Positions 23,628-32,560 of a DNA stretch of 60,397 nt are shown one piece after another. The stretch is from Acutalibacter sp. 1XD8-33 (lineage in GTDB: Bacteria; Bacillota; Clostridia; Oscillospirales; Acutalibacteraceae). Location of the stretch: positions 1 through 60,397 of the forward strand of contig NZ_RAZF01000016.1 of the NCBI RefSeq assembly GCF_003612555.1, read 5' to 3'. How positions within the stretch are numbered: the stretch's first letter is position 1; the number at the start of each line of letters is the position of its first letter. The position numbers and the translations under genes are program-made. Under the pieces are notes generated by a model. It was not told where the DNA came from. It ran no database searches and saw only the letters and a list, made by a program, of their open reading frames with translations.

Positions 23628-24550
23628 AAGGGAGCGCCGCAAAAATCCAAATGACCAGCCTGGATGAACTGTTTGGCTCACCCACACCCCAAGCCGCCAG
23701 CGACCAGCTTCAGGAAATCGCACTAACAGAACTGCACTCATTCAAGGACCACCCGTTCCATGTGGTGGACGATGAAAAGATGCGGGAAATGGCTGAGAGT
23801 GTGGAGCAGTACGGCGTTCTGGTGCCGGGAATCGTCCGGCCCAGGCCAGAGGGTGGCTATGAGGTGGTAGCCGGACACCGGCGCAAGCGGGCCAGCGAGC
23901 TGGCCGGAAAAGCAGCTATGCCGGTGATTGTCCGGGAGTTGGACGATGACGAGGCCACCATTATCATGGTGGATTCTAATCTGCAACGAGAAAAGATTCT
24001 GCCCAGCGAGAAAGCTTTTGCTTATAGGATGAAACTTGAGGCTATGAAACGCAAAGCGGGCAGACCTAAGAAAGATAATTGTGTGCCACTGGCACACAAT
24101 TTAGCCGGAAAGAAATCACGGGATATTTTAGCGGAACAAGTAGGAGAAAGCCAAGACCAGATACGTCGTTATATCCGCTTAACACACCTGCTTCCAGCCC
24201 TACTGCAAATGGTGGACGATAATAAACTGGCATTTCGGCCCGCGGTAGAACTGTCCTATCTGTCCTCAGATGGACAAAGCGCCCTATTAGAATGGATGGA
24301 AAATCAGGCCGCCGCCCCTTCACTGAAACAGGCGCAAAGGCTGAAAGAGTACAGTAAAACCGGTGAATTGACGGCCAAAACGATTTGTGCTGTTCTGTCG
24401 GGCAGTAAACCCAAATCTGTACAGATCACGCTCAAAAAGAAGTGTCTGAGCCAGTATTTCCCCAAAGAATACACTCAACAGCAGATGGAGGAGGTCATCC
24501 TCTTTCTGCTGGAAAACTGGAAACACACAAATAAAGGCGGTGCAGAATAG
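23624..24550 (+). CDS. parB: ParB/Spo0J-family partition protein
   Basis: This 308-residue protein has a ParB N-terminal CTPase-type domain (about 33-120) with the conserved GHRRKRASELAG box, then a helix-turn-helix domain (about 155-215) and a helical C-terminus. The central segment KRKAGRPKKDN is a basic linker of the AT-hook type. Its start overlaps parA, and its stop shares a base with the next gene. It should bind a parS-like site near the left end, but none was recognised. It is related to the lone ParB of element E (52516), which also begins its core with PFHVV. Confidence 0.9.
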   Translation: MKGSAAKIQMTSLDELFGSPTPQAASDQLQEIALTELHSFKDHPFHVVDDEKMREMAESVEQYGVLVPGIVRPRPEGGYEVVAGHRRKRASELAGKAAMPVIVRELDDDEATIIMVDSNLQREKILPSEKAFAYRMKLEAMKRKAGRPKKDNCVPLAHNLAGKKSRDILAEQVGESQDQIRRYIRLTHLLPALLQMVDDNKLAFRPAVELSYLSSDGQSALLEWMENQAAAPSLKQAQRLKEYSKTGELTAKTICAVLSGSKPKSVQITLKKKCLSQYFPKEYTQQQMEEVILFLLENWKHTNKGGAE

Positions 24551-25083
24551 TGGGAGCATGGGGAATCAAATCAAGGGAAAGCGACCGGGGGTTGGATTTG
24601 CTGAATGAAATCACCGGCACATTGTTCGCACCGAATGAGTTCAGAACCTTTGATGTACCGCAGGTGATGAAATTGGCCCGCGAAATGTGTAAGAAAGAAT
24701 TGGGCAGTACATTTGCCCCAGGGAATCGCATGAATCATCTGTCTGCGCTAAAGTATAATTGGGCGGTGATTTTTGATAACGCCCTCTTGCTAATTGCGGA
24801 GTGTGCAGTGGAGTTCTATCAGAATGGCGAACTGTGTGTGGATTTATACGAAGGGAAAACCGGGGAATTTGTACCGAAATTTATTCCGGAGATGCACATT
24901 ACACGCCGTAATCTGGAACGGCTGCTCCATACACTGCACAAGGTGCAAGACCCGCGGCATCCGAAATATAATTCATGGTGGAAGGATGAAACCCGTGAGA
25001 AATGGCTTGCGTATGTCCGATCGCTGTATGATGAACTGGCAAAACACTACGCAGAGCTGTCAGAAAGGACTGAGCCACAATGA
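24550..25083 (+). CDS. Conserved ICE protein, first of a paralogous pair
   Basis: This 177-residue cytoplasmic protein starts at GTG 24550, sharing a base with the parB stop. Its C-terminal half is homologous to the next gene: LIAECAVEFYQ matches LLAECVAEFFQ, and a terminal block with LHK, a Trp, REKW and a following SLYDEL matches LHK, RERW and LHQ there. The N-terminus MGAWGIKSRESDRGLD resembles the start of DUF4259-type proteins, but the rest does not obviously fit. The function is unknown. It belongs to the parAB operon and may have a maintenance role. Confidence 0.7.
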   Translation: MGAWGIKSRESDRGLDLLNEITGTLFAPNEFRTFDVPQVMKLAREMCKKELGSTFAPGNRMNHLSALKYNWAVIFDNALLLIAECAVEFYQNGELCVDLYEGKTGEFVPKFIPEMHITRRNLERLLHTLHKVQDPRHPKYNSWWKDETREKWLAYVRSLYDELAKHYAELSERTEPQ

Positions 25084-25592
25084 CAAAAATGAATCGGCAA
25101 ACCATCAGTTTGAAAGAGAGCGCTTTCGGTCAGGATATGCTGGAGGTCTTAGCGGAGCGGCAGCTAGCAAAGATCACGTTCCGGGAGCTGGATATCTCCC
25201 GTTCCATTGTAACCTTGAAGGAGTATCTTGTCAAGAAACTCAGTCACGGGAATTGGAAAGTTGACTCTGGCCTGTGCCAGCCAGAGCTGCGTTACCTCTA
25301 CCCCGTCTACTTCGATTCCGTGCGTGTTCTGCTTGCGGAGTGCGTGGCGGAGTTCTTTCAGACCGGACTAATTTATATGGCTGTGCTGGACCCATGCCGC
25401 ATGGAGTATGTGGAGCATGAAATCAGGCGGCTCGTGCTAAATCCGGAGGATACTTCTTCCATGCTAAGAGCGCTCCATAAAGCCAAAAGCCCGGCCCATG
25501 ACCTGATATCCAGATGGAAAAATCCCGCCGACCGGGAGCGGTGGATGGAGCATATCCGGACGCTCCACCAGAGCATAAGCCAGTTACAATAG
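25080..25592 (+). CDS. Conserved ICE protein, second of a paralogous pair
   Basis: This 170-residue cytoplasmic protein, with its start overlapping the previous stop (ATGA), is mainly helical. It carries the shared block AECVAEFFQ and, near the C-terminus, a Trp-Lys-Asn-Pro segment followed by RERWMEHIRTLHQ. The similarity to the upstream protein is about one third of positions over the last 100 residues by eye, so the pair arose by duplication. No catalytic motif is visible. It closes the first cistron block; a weak hairpin follows the gene. Confidence 0.68.
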   Translation: MTKMNRQTISLKESAFGQDMLEVLAERQLAKITFRELDISRSIVTLKEYLVKKLSHGNWKVDSGLCQPELRYLYPVYFDSVRVLLAECVAEFFQTGLIYMAVLDPCRMEYVEHEIRRLVLNPEDTSSMLRALHKAKSPAHDLISRWKNPADRERWMEHIRTLHQSISQLQ

Positions 25593-25605
25593 AATACAGA
25601 CTTTG

Positions 25606-25637
25606 GCCCCAATTACTTTTGTGATTGGGGCTAATTT
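25606..25637 (+). terminator. Weak stem-loop after the paralogous pair
   Basis: GCCCCAAT (25606-25613) pairs with ATTGGGGC (25624-25631), followed by TAATTTTA. The T-run is short, so it may attenuate rather than stop transcription. Confidence 0.4.
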
Positions 25638-25662
25638 TATGCCCATTTTCAGGAGGGATGAT

Positions 25663-25860
25663 TTGATTTCAGATTATTCAGCAGATATTTGCAACTGCCC
25701 GGAGTGCAGTTATTTTGACATGGACAAGGCCCACTGCTGCGGCCTGCCCGACCAGATCACTGAGCGTGACGCCCCCCACATTCTTGCGGCCGTGCGCACC
25801 TGCCACTGCGTGAATCCCCGGCTGTGGGAGTTCTGCGAAGAATTGGGGGCAGGTCATTGA
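25663..25860 (+). CDS. Small cysteine-rich protein
   Basis: This 65-residue protein starts at TTG 25663, six bases after AGGAGG (25651-25656). An in-frame ATG at 25639 precedes that RBS and is rejected. Cysteines lie in a CPEC motif followed by a CC pair and a CHC motif, a pattern fitting a small zinc-binding fold. Its stop overlaps the TTG of the following gene. No family name is recognised. Small Cys-rich proteins of this kind recur in ICEs beside replication genes. Confidence 0.6.
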   Translation: MISDYSADICNCPECSYFDMDKAHCCGLPDQITERDAPHILAAVRTCHCVNPRLWEFCEELGAGH

Positions 25861-26102
25861 AAAATGAAGTGTTCGCCCATGCAAATGATATCGCCGATGG
25901 CGAGATGTATCTGCGGCTGGCCGCTGATATTGATTGCCGGATAGCAGAACTGAAAGTGCGCTTTAAGGCCACCGGAGATAGGAAGATTTATTACAGTATA
26001 CAGGATTTGAAGAAGATAAGACGCGAGCACCTGGACACAGCAGAGCTTTTGCTGTGTCGGGGCGAACGTCGGAAGCAGACGATGAATAGGAGGGAATACT
26101 GA
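25857..26102 (+). CDS. Hypothetical protein, TTG start overlapping the previous stop
   Basis: This 81-residue, mainly helical and basic protein begins at TTG 25857 in ATTGA, with a purine-rich GGGGGCAGG just upstream. An in-frame ATG at 25824 lies well inside the previous gene and has no RBS. Helices around YLRLAADIDCRIAELKVRF and a Lys/Arg-rich C-terminus suggest nucleic-acid or protein binding. No family is recognised. It is coupled to the Cys-rich gene and followed one base later by the next gene. Confidence 0.6.
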   Translation: MKNEVFAHANDIADGEMYLRLAADIDCRIAELKVRFKATGDRKIYYSIQDLKKIRREHLDTAELLLCRGERRKQTMNRREY

Positions 26103-26103
26103 T

Positions 26104-26379
26104 ATGAATATGCGGATAAACGCAGGCTACATCATTACCGACTCCATCCATGTTGGCGAGATGGAGTTTGTTCTTGGGGTACACAGCACTGCCGCCAACC
26201 AGTTTGTGACCTGGGCTTGTAAGGGTGGAAATGATTACTTTTGGGGTCACTATCACTCCGATCTGCTGACGGCTACGAAAGATCTGCTTGAACGGGCCAC
26301 GCAGGAATTGGATTTCTGCATGAGCCGTGACGAAAAGGCGCAGTCACCCCAAAAGGAGCCGGAGGAGCCTTGCCTATGA
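26104..26379 (+). CDS. Hypothetical ICE protein
   Basis: This 91-residue protein with an ATG start begins directly after the preceding stop and has the weak RBS GGAGGG at 26090. Beta-strand-like segments (IHVGEMEFVLGVH) and an aromatic core with DYFWGHYH suggest a compact fold. The C-terminus is charged, with Gln and Glu. Small proteins of this type are common between the partition and replication genes of Clostridia ICEs. No activity can be assigned. Confidence 0.6.
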   Translation: MNMRINAGYIITDSIHVGEMEFVLGVHSTAANQFVTWACKGGNDYFWGHYHSDLLTATKDLLERATQELDFCMSRDEKAQSPQKEPEEPCL

Positions 26380-26411
26380 CAAAAATAGAGCATGAGTGAA
26401 GGGGGAAATCT

Positions 26412-27425
26412 ATGTCACAAAAACCGAGCGGTTATGTACTGAAGGCCATGTTTGGCTCAGATGAACTCATCGGCTTTTACGCCGAAGAAGCATTTGAGCG
26501 TGACATGGCGAGGGCGAAGACATTGCAGGAGGTTGTCCGGGCCGCTGTGCTTTTTGCAAAGGCATATCATGGTGAGCAGGCTGCCTATGATGCTGTTTCT
26601 CCCTATGGTGGAGAGGATATTGAGGTGTTATCAGAAGAAACACTGGCCTTGTCCAAGGTGGATAGGCTGTCTAAGCACCCGGCCTGCAGCGGGATCGACA
26701 GGCTCTGCCTGTGTAAAGAGTTGTACGCTCAAATGGGGCAGATGGGGGTAGCTCTGCGGGAAACGCGAGGGTTTATACAAGAGTATGAAACAAAGGCCCG
26801 CATTGCTGCTGGATATATCTCCGCCCCTTTCCGCAGAGAAGTGGAACATTACGAAAAAGCAGCCGCATACGCCGAGGCTGTTGCCCTGCAGGAGGTGGAG
26901 GCAATTCATCAAGAAGGAGCGGTGTTACGATTCAAGGCGGAAACAGGCTTAAAAAGGCTGGAGCGCAAATGGCTGGGCCTTTATAAATGGTTTGTTCCTG
27001 AGAAATATCTGACCCAAAGAACAGCTTTAGAAGGGCAGCTGCAAGCAGCGGCCGGCATGGAGGCTGTTACGCCGGAGGACGTAAAGCAAAAGATCTGCCC
27101 AGCCAGTTATGAAAGGGCTATTGAGAATATGGCTTCCCCTCCTCGCTTATTGGGGGAGCCAATCTTTTCCGCAAAGGCCCTTTACACCGTTATGAACAGA
27201 TTCAAGGAAGAAATTGTCTCGCCGGAAATGAAGGAGGATTATCTCAAAATCTGCGCTATAACGGGCCGTTGTCCCATATCCATACCGGAGCCGGGCAATG
27301 CCCCTTTGGAAAAGCTCTCCATCCGAGCGACAGTAAAACGGCTGGAAAGGTTGCCGAATGGGCGGGAACACGCAGCGCCCCAGCCAATGATTTTGACAGA
27401 GGGAAAGCATGAACCTGGATTTTGA
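26412..27425 (+). CDS. Hypothetical ICE protein, helical
   Basis: This 337-residue cytoplasmic protein starts at ATG 26412 after AAGGGGGAAATC. It is largely helical, with Ala/Glu/Arg-rich stretches (around residues 125-230) that may form coiled coils, and a possible hinge at WLGLYKWFVPEKYLTQRTAL. No signal peptide, membrane segment or enzymatic motif was found. Its last 17 bases overlap the start of the next gene, pointing to cotranslation. It lies between partition genes and RepA, in a region where ICEs carry species-variable genes. Confidence 0.6.
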   Translation: MSQKPSGYVLKAMFGSDELIGFYAEEAFERDMARAKTLQEVVRAAVLFAKAYHGEQAAYDAVSPYGGEDIEVLSEETLALSKVDRLSKHPACSGIDRLCLCKELYAQMGQMGVALRETRGFIQEYETKARIAAGYISAPFRREVEHYEKAAAYAEAVALQEVEAIHQEGAVLRFKAETGLKRLERKWLGLYKWFVPEKYLTQRTALEGQLQAAAGMEAVTPEDVKQKICPASYERAIENMASPPRLLGEPIFSAKALYTVMNRFKEEIVSPEMKEDYLKICAITGRCPISIPEPGNAPLEKLSIRATVKRLERLPNGREHAAPQPMILTEGKHEPGF

Positions 27426-28152
27426 GTATGACGATAACAGCATGATTTGTCAGAAGTATGAGATAATATGCGGTTTTCGTGTCAAATTGATACCGCAAAA
27501 GCCGGATTATCTCCCCATCTCGCAGGAGGAGTTTGTGGACCGCACGTTAGAGGCTTGGACGCAAGGTGATAAAAATGCCAGAGTCTCCGCAGTCTTTCAT
27601 GGCGGGGAGCGGGAATGGGCGGCGCTGTGGAAGGACGAAAGCTATTCCGTCCGTGGAGCCGCAGCCTGTTTTGCCAGCGAGGAATACCAGCTGAAGCTGG
27701 TATCTGACCCTATCACTCAAGTTCGGGACAGGCTTGCCGTTTATGGTACGGACCGGGTGCGTCTTGCCCTGATGGAGCGGGGGGAGGATAACGAAAATGT
27801 GCTTATCAATATTGCCAAATACGGCAGCGCGTCCATCCGGCGCAGGCTTGTGGACATGGCCTGGGAGCAGCCGCTGGTCCTGATAAAATGCGCCCCTTAC
27901 CTGCCCGCCAGCTGCGTGGAAAAGCTGATGGGCCATCCTGACACAGATGTCAGGGTCCATGCCGCCTTGCATGGCACCAGGGACCAGTGCAGCCGCGTCT
28001 TGGTCCTGCCGGAATCCATGGACAACCTTGCCGCCATACTCATGCGGTCCTGCCTGATCGACCGCATACATGAGCTGGACGAGGTGGAGAACGCCATCAA
28101 TTTTGGCAAAGCAATAACACGCAAAAATCAGGAAATGGAGCTTTCAACATGA
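27409..28152 (+). CDS. Hypothetical HEAT-repeat-like protein
   Basis: This 247-residue protein with an ATG start overlaps the previous gene. Residues 60-210 show repeating helical pairs with recurring Arg/Asp/Val patterns (ARVSAVFHGG, VRGAAACFAS, VRDRLAVYG, VRVHAALHG), which resemble HEAT-like repeats and suggest protein or nucleic-acid docking. No catalytic motif was seen. Its stop overlaps the start of repA by four bases (ATGA), so its product is made with RepA and may modulate replication. Function unknown. Confidence 0.62.
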   Translation: MNLDFEYDDNSMICQKYEIICGFRVKLIPQKPDYLPISQEEFVDRTLEAWTQGDKNARVSAVFHGGEREWAALWKDESYSVRGAAACFASEEYQLKLVSDPITQVRDRLAVYGTDRVRLALMERGEDNENVLINIAKYGSASIRRRLVDMAWEQPLVLIKCAPYLPASCVEKLMGHPDTDVRVHAALHGTRDQCSRVLVLPESMDNLAAILMRSCLIDRIHELDEVENAINFGKAITRKNQEMELST

Positions 28153-29078
28153 AAAAACTGAAACTGGAGCCTTTGCGCCCAAACACAGCCAGAGGGTATC
28201 GCTATCTTGCGGTTCCCAAGGAGCTGATAAAAAACAGGTCGTACTCCCCTCTGGATTTCGGAGCGGTGTTCCTTTACGCCAGGATGATGGAGATAGCCAC
28301 CTTATCCGCTCAGAATGAGGATAAATTCACTGACAAAAAGGGGCTATTTATCATCTACACCGTAGAGCGGATGGAGCAAGACCTCCAGCGCTCCCACCCC
28401 ACCATCGTGAAGTGGACCAAGCAGCTGGAAAATATCGGCCTCATTGAAAAGGTGCGCCAGGGCCAGGGAAAGCCATCGAAAATCTACATATATGACTTCA
28501 CCACCGCGCCCCAGGATGAGCCGGAAAAGCCTACAAGTAAAGAGGATGAACCTCAAGAAATTAAAGATTTTAACTTCAAGAAATCAAGGGCTTTTACTTC
28601 CAGAAGTAAAGAAGTTGAACTTCAAGAGGTTAAAGATTTTAACGCAATAGAACCAGAGAATAAAGAACTTGAGAATAAAGAACTTCATCCTACCGACCCT
28701 CCTTCCGGTTGGGAGGACGGTCGGGTGGAAGAACCCGTTGAGGAAATACAGGCCCAGGTGCGCCAGCAGGTGGAGTACACGGTGCTCTGTGAAAACTATG
28801 ACGAGGAAACGGCTGACGAGGTGGTGGAGATCATCACGGAGGTGCGGTGCCGGGACAGTCCCAAAATGCAGATCGGAGCGCATAGATACCCCATGGACCT
28901 GGTGCAAAAACGTATGCGGAGCCTGACCTATGAGCACGTCTGCTATGTGCTGGACAGCCTGGGACGCGCCGGGCCGGTGCGGAATCCCCACGGGTATTTG
29001 ACGGCGCTTTTGTTCAACGCTCCTGCTTCCAGCAATGCGGCGGTGCAGGCGGCTTTTAACGCGAATAACGGCAAATAA
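28149..29078 (+). CDS. repA: RepA_N-family replication initiator
   Basis: This 309-residue initiator has an N-terminal winged-helix RepA_N domain (about 1-115) that opens with a YLAVPKELI segment and contains the ERMEQDLQRSHPTIVKW helix. A central low-complexity linker (about 125-180) with repeated VKDFN motifs follows, then a C-terminal helical domain (about 190-309) of the kind used for partner or host-specific interactions. Its ATG overlaps the previous stop. RepA_N proteins start replication of the plasmid-like circular form. In studied plasmids the origin lies inside the gene near iterons, which fits the 40-base repeats at 28535-28643. Confidence 0.85.
   Translation: MKKLKLEPLRPNTARGYRYLAVPKELIKNRSYSPLDFGAVFLYARMMEIATLSAQNEDKFTDKKGLFIIYTVERMEQDLQRSHPTIVKWTKQLENIGLIEKVRQGQGKPSKIYIYDFTTAPQDEPEKPTSKEDEPQEIKDFNFKKSRAFTSRSKEVELQEVKDFNAIEPENKELENKELHPTDPPSGWEDGRVEEPVEEIQAQVRQQVEYTVLCENYDEETADEVVEIITEVRCRDSPKMQIGAHRYPMDLVQKRMRSLTYEHVCYVLDSLGRAGPVRNPHGYLTALLFNAPASSNAAVQAAFNANNGK
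28535..28643 (+). repeat. Two 40-base direct repeats in the repA linker, candidate iterons
   Basis: Copies at 28535-28574 and 28604-28643 differ at about five of 40 positions and share AAGTAAAGA at the start and TTAAAGATTTTAAC at the end. They code the VKDFN motifs. A shorter AAAGAACTT pair follows at about 28663-28687. The AT-rich repeats inside a repA_N gene match where origins of such plasmids are found. Confidence 0.6.
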
Positions 29079-29102
29079 ACTCACGAAAATGGAGGAAACG
29101 GC

Positions 29103-29758
29103 ATGAAAGACAAGTATTCGGGCCTGAAAAAGGAGTACAAGGACACTCTCGCCGCTCTGGCCGGAGCGTCCGGCTGGCCGGAGGAGCGGGTGGAAACGGT
29201 ACTGGACCTGATCCTAACCGCCTCTGAGCAAAAGTCGGGCCTGCGGGCGGCGGAGCGCCGGGACAGTCTGGCAGCATCCAGAATCGACGCCACCAGATTT
29301 TTGCTCAAGAAATATCGGGCGATCAAGTGGTCCATAGATACCGGGACAGAGCACACGCTGAAGCTCCTGGAAGAAAAGGAGTTCCAGCGGCTGATGGAGC
29401 TGGAGGAGAGTGTGGAAAACCAAAGGCTGCGCTCCGCCGCCCTGCTGACCGCCTCCAACAAGGTGCTTTGGGCACAGCTCAACGCCGCGCTGGACTGTTT
29501 CCGGGAGTTCTGCGAAAACGACCCCAGCATACAGACCCGGCGGCAGTACCGCATGATCTACGAGCGCTATCTTGCTCCCCAGGAGAAGTCCGTCCAGGAC
29601 ATTGTGGAGCTTTTGCACATTGAGCGCCCCACTTTTTCCGGGGAGTCCAGTCGGCGGTGGGTACGCTCAGCATCATGCTGTTCGGCTCGCGGAACGTGGA
29701 GGATTTCTTTTCACCCGCGGCCATGGAAAGGAAGAAAGAAGCAAAAAGAAATATGTGA
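29103..29758 (+). pseudogene. ArpU/sigma-4-like ICE protein with a T-tract frameshift
   Basis: ATG 29103 after GGAGG opens a protein with a helical N-terminus and, near residues 140-195, a sigma-4/ArpU-like helix-turn-helix (YERYLAPQEKSVQDIVELLH). The frame then leaves family-like sequence right after a run of five T (29633-29637), giving an Arg/Trp-rich tail to 29864. Adding one T restores TFFRGVQSAVGTLSIMLFG and a stop at 29756-29758, giving a natural-looking end of 218 residues. Either the gene carries a one-base deletion, this is a sequencing error, or the T-tract is a slippery site. Related proteins sit just after repA in this ICE family. Confidence 0.75.
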
Positions 29759-30303
29759 GCATAATCCCCGACCATGTATCCACTGGGGACGTGGCCTCAT
29801 ATGTAAGCGGTATCTGATGGATGACATGAAAGCTCAAAATGACATACTGACCGTTTGCGACTAAGAGGAAACAGCCTTTCAATTGTCTGAACGCAGTACT
29901 TTTCTTCTATAAGCGTAATCCTTTTGAGCAGCGAATGTGTAGAAGATTTCTATCTGGATAGCAAATTTCAGCACAGAAGTCCGCGAAAGAAACATTTGAT
30001 TGATAATGGCACACCGTTTTAGAAGAGTCACCGGTTGCTATGAGTTTCTTTTATGGCCTTGGGAGTCTCTGCAACCTCAAGTTTTTACTTTCTACAAAAC
30101 AATATGAAAAAGGGGTGGAAAATTTTGAGAATGTGTGGTATACTGTAAAAACAGAGGATAATCGCAAATTATTGCATACTATGAAACAATACAAAACTTC
30201 TACCTGATTGGTTAGAGAAAACAATTATCTTTTTGCTTTGTAGAATCAAAGGTTAGTACATATGACGGCTACAACCGGGTTTAGACGCTAATCGGTTAAG
30301 TAG
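29759..30303. other. Left flank of insert D, no gene
   Basis: The base composition drops sharply to AT-rich here. No reading frame with an RBS was found. The stretch holds a promoter (30134-30144) and short inverted pairs such as CTTTG/CAAAG near 30240 and AACCG/CGGTT near 30276-30299, which may form the leader of the next gene. The exact left boundary of insert D could not be fixed. Confidence 0.5.
30136..30144 (+). promoter_or_regulatory. Extended -10 promoter of the SEFIR-SMEK-lipoprotein operon
   Basis: TGGTATACT is an extended -10 element, with AT-rich sequence and a weak GTGGAA-like -35 about 17 bases upstream. It would give a leader of about 160 bases before the SEFIR-domain gene at 30313. 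Confidence 0.4.
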
Positions 30304-30312
30304 GTGACAACT

Positions 30313-32523
30313 ATGAAAAAATCAGTGCTTATTACATATGCTTGTGATTCAGATCTTCAGAATATTCGTGTTCAATGTTTTATTGATCAATTACACAAAA
30401 ATGGATTTACAGTTTATTACGATAAGAATATGCATTTTTGCAGGCAAAGCCATTCTTTTATTGAGTTCGACCTCGGAAAGTATGATCATGTTTTAATGAT
30501 ATGCACACCACAATATAAAGTAATGGTTGAAAAGCAGGTAGAATGTAGGGAGGGGGGAGCGTTTGACGAGTTTCTTCAAAATCTTGATTTTACTAACAAA
30601 TTTGTACCGATATTGCTTGAAGGATCACCTTCTATATCTTTCCCTAAATGGGTAAAGGAAACAAAGTGGATAAATTTATCAGATCCAAATTGTAAGGACC
30701 TCGAATATAAAAAACTTATAAAGCATTTAAAAAGCACCAGTTATTCCACTGTAACCCAAGTAGCAATAGAATCAAAGATAATCAAAATTATATTATCCGT
30801 TTTCATGTGTGGCCTTGCTTTTTACATTCTTCCAATCACTATTCACCAATTTAGGATTACAATTGTTTTGGGATTATTGAGCATATTTGTCGCTTTTTTA
30901 TCATTAATTGCTTTAGCAATAAATCACTTTAAAAGACAAGCATGGCTTGCAAAATTGTGGGCTTTGGTCGTATTTTGCACTTCTTTTTTGGGGGGGTTCG
31001 TGTCCTTTAATGCAATTGAAATCCCAATACCGAGTATTATTCCTGGGAGTGCCGGTGTAGTAAGAGAACGTCCTGAAACTATTAAAATCTCAGCTGAAGA
31101 GGGTTTGGAAATATATTATACTTTAGATGGAAGTGATCCCAAAAATGAGAGACAAGCAAGTAATCTCTCCGATATGGCTGGTTCAGTTAATGTTACAATA
31201 AGCCAATCAACAAATGTATCAGCAAGAGCAAAGTTCATGTTGTTTTGGAGCGACATGGCTAAAGATACTTATACATTTGTTAAACCGGCAATTAACGAGG
31301 TTGAATCTCCATATTCAGATGACTTTCTGGATGTGAAATCCTATGAAGAGAATTCGGGAGAATATATACTGTGGGACAATAAATACATTTTCCGAAAATA
31401 CAGTTTGGATTCTTTTACCGATGGTTGTTTTAGGTGGGGTTATGCCTTAGAAAGTAATGAAAAAAAGATTTGTTGTATGTATTCTGATGGCACGACTGAA
31501 GAGCTATTTTCGGATAATGGGTATGGCCCTCTTTATTTTGCTAATGATAAATTATTTATGAACAAATACGTTAACAACATTCCGCATGTATATTCTGTTG
31601 ACATTCGTACTAAAGAAACTGTAGAGTACAGCGAGGGAGAAATTATTGGAATGGACAATAATCAAAATTTTATCATATTTAAGCGTAACCAAATGGTTTA
31701 TGCAATTGACGTCCATTCGCAATCAATTGTAATGGAGCAAGAAGCGACAGGCGGGATTATAGGAATTAGAAATAATAATATGTATTATGCCACTTGTGAG
31801 AAAAGAGAGGATGGCAGTCTTGAAGAAAAGTATGTACTGGAACTAAAAAAACTTTCTTTTGACACATATACAGAAACGAATTTGGCGACTTTGCCACACG
31901 CATTCTCTGCTGATGTTTTTGTTTCTATGCCATGCATAGAAACAGCGCAATTTCAAGGCAACGATATTTTTCTTGCTTACGGAACTCGTGGGGGAACGTT
32001 ACATTATTATACTGGTTATATAGTTAGATTTGAGCTACTTTCCTGTGAAATAGAAACGATGGTTGCGCATTCGAGCAACAGCGACTTCCTTATAACAAAT
32101 ACGGAAAACCAACCCTTTCTGTATTACTTCACAGAACAAGAAAATGTGTCTCGCATGAATATTTCTACTAGAGTCGTTGATCATCCTAGTATTGGAACAT
32201 TAGCCGACAATGATGTTTTCGAAGATGAAAGTGGGTTGTGTTTTTATGGAAAGAATAACGTGAAATATACTTTGATAGGTGTTTCGGATTATGAGAAATA
32301 TGGCTATGAAAAGGGAAATATTAATCAATATGCTGATGGCAGCAATTTTTCCATATCTGAAATTAATGAATTTGCGGATAAAATCTTCTTTCGTCTGGAT
32401 ATAGGTTACCATGATCCCACCCAAGATGTGGGCTGGCGCCCCTATTATGTTAGGAGCAAAACACAATTTTATTATAAGGAAATCTATTCTGGGATGAACA
32501 CTTTGATATATGAAGTAGACTAA
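30313..32523 (+). CDS. SEFIR/TIR-domain membrane protein with chitobiase-like and propeller-like ectodomain
   Basis: This 736-residue protein starts at ATG 30313 (AGGTGA upstream; GTG 30304 overlaps that RBS). Residues 1-140 are a TIR-like fold of the SEFIR subtype: VLITYACDSD strand, a helix, VYYDKN strand, then MICTPQYK and GGAFDEF with conserved Glu E86. Three membrane segments lie at about 155-175, 181-203 and 213-232. Residues 238-323 resemble the chitobiase/beta-hexosaminidase C-terminal repeat domain, with the signature YYTLDGSDP. Residues 330-736 are repetitive beta-strand units like a propeller (DUF5050/TolB type). This topology puts a signalling or NADase-type domain inside and a binding domain outside. 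It is the first gene of a three-gene operon with no annotated homologue that I recognise. Confidence 0.72.
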   Translation: MKKSVLITYACDSDLQNIRVQCFIDQLHKNGFTVYYDKNMHFCRQSHSFIEFDLGKYDHVLMICTPQYKVMVEKQVECREGGAFDEFLQNLDFTNKFVPILLEGSPSISFPKWVKETKWINLSDPNCKDLEYKKLIKHLKSTSYSTVTQVAIESKIIKIILSVFMCGLAFYILPITIHQFRITIVLGLLSIFVAFLSLIALAINHFKRQAWLAKLWALVVFCTSFLGGFVSFNAIEIPIPSIIPGSAGVVRERPETIKISAEEGLEIYYTLDGSDPKNERQASNLSDMAGSVNVTISQSTNVSARAKFMLFWSDMAKDTYTFVKPAINEVESPYSDDFLDVKSYEENSGEYILWDNKYIFRKYSLDSFTDGCFRWGYALESNEKKICCMYSDGTTEELFSDNGYGPLYFANDKLFMNKYVNNIPHVYSVDIRTKETVEYSEGEIIGMDNNQNFIIFKRNQMVYAIDVHSQSIVMEQEATGGIIGIRNNNMYYATCEKREDGSLEEKYVLELKKLSFDTYTETNLATLPHAFSADVFVSMPCIETAQFQGNDIFLAYGTRGGTLHYYTGYIVRFELLSCEIETMVAHSSNSDFLITNTENQPFLYYFTEQENVSRMNISTRVVDHPSIGTLADNDVFEDESGLCFYGKNNVKYTLIGVSDYEKYGYEKGNINQYADGSNFSISEINEFADKIFFRLDIGYHDPTQDVGWRPYYVRSKTQFYYKEIYSGMNTLIYEVD

Positions 32524-32560
32524 ATGTGTGGTTTTGATTCATACCAAGGAGTTACCAAAT

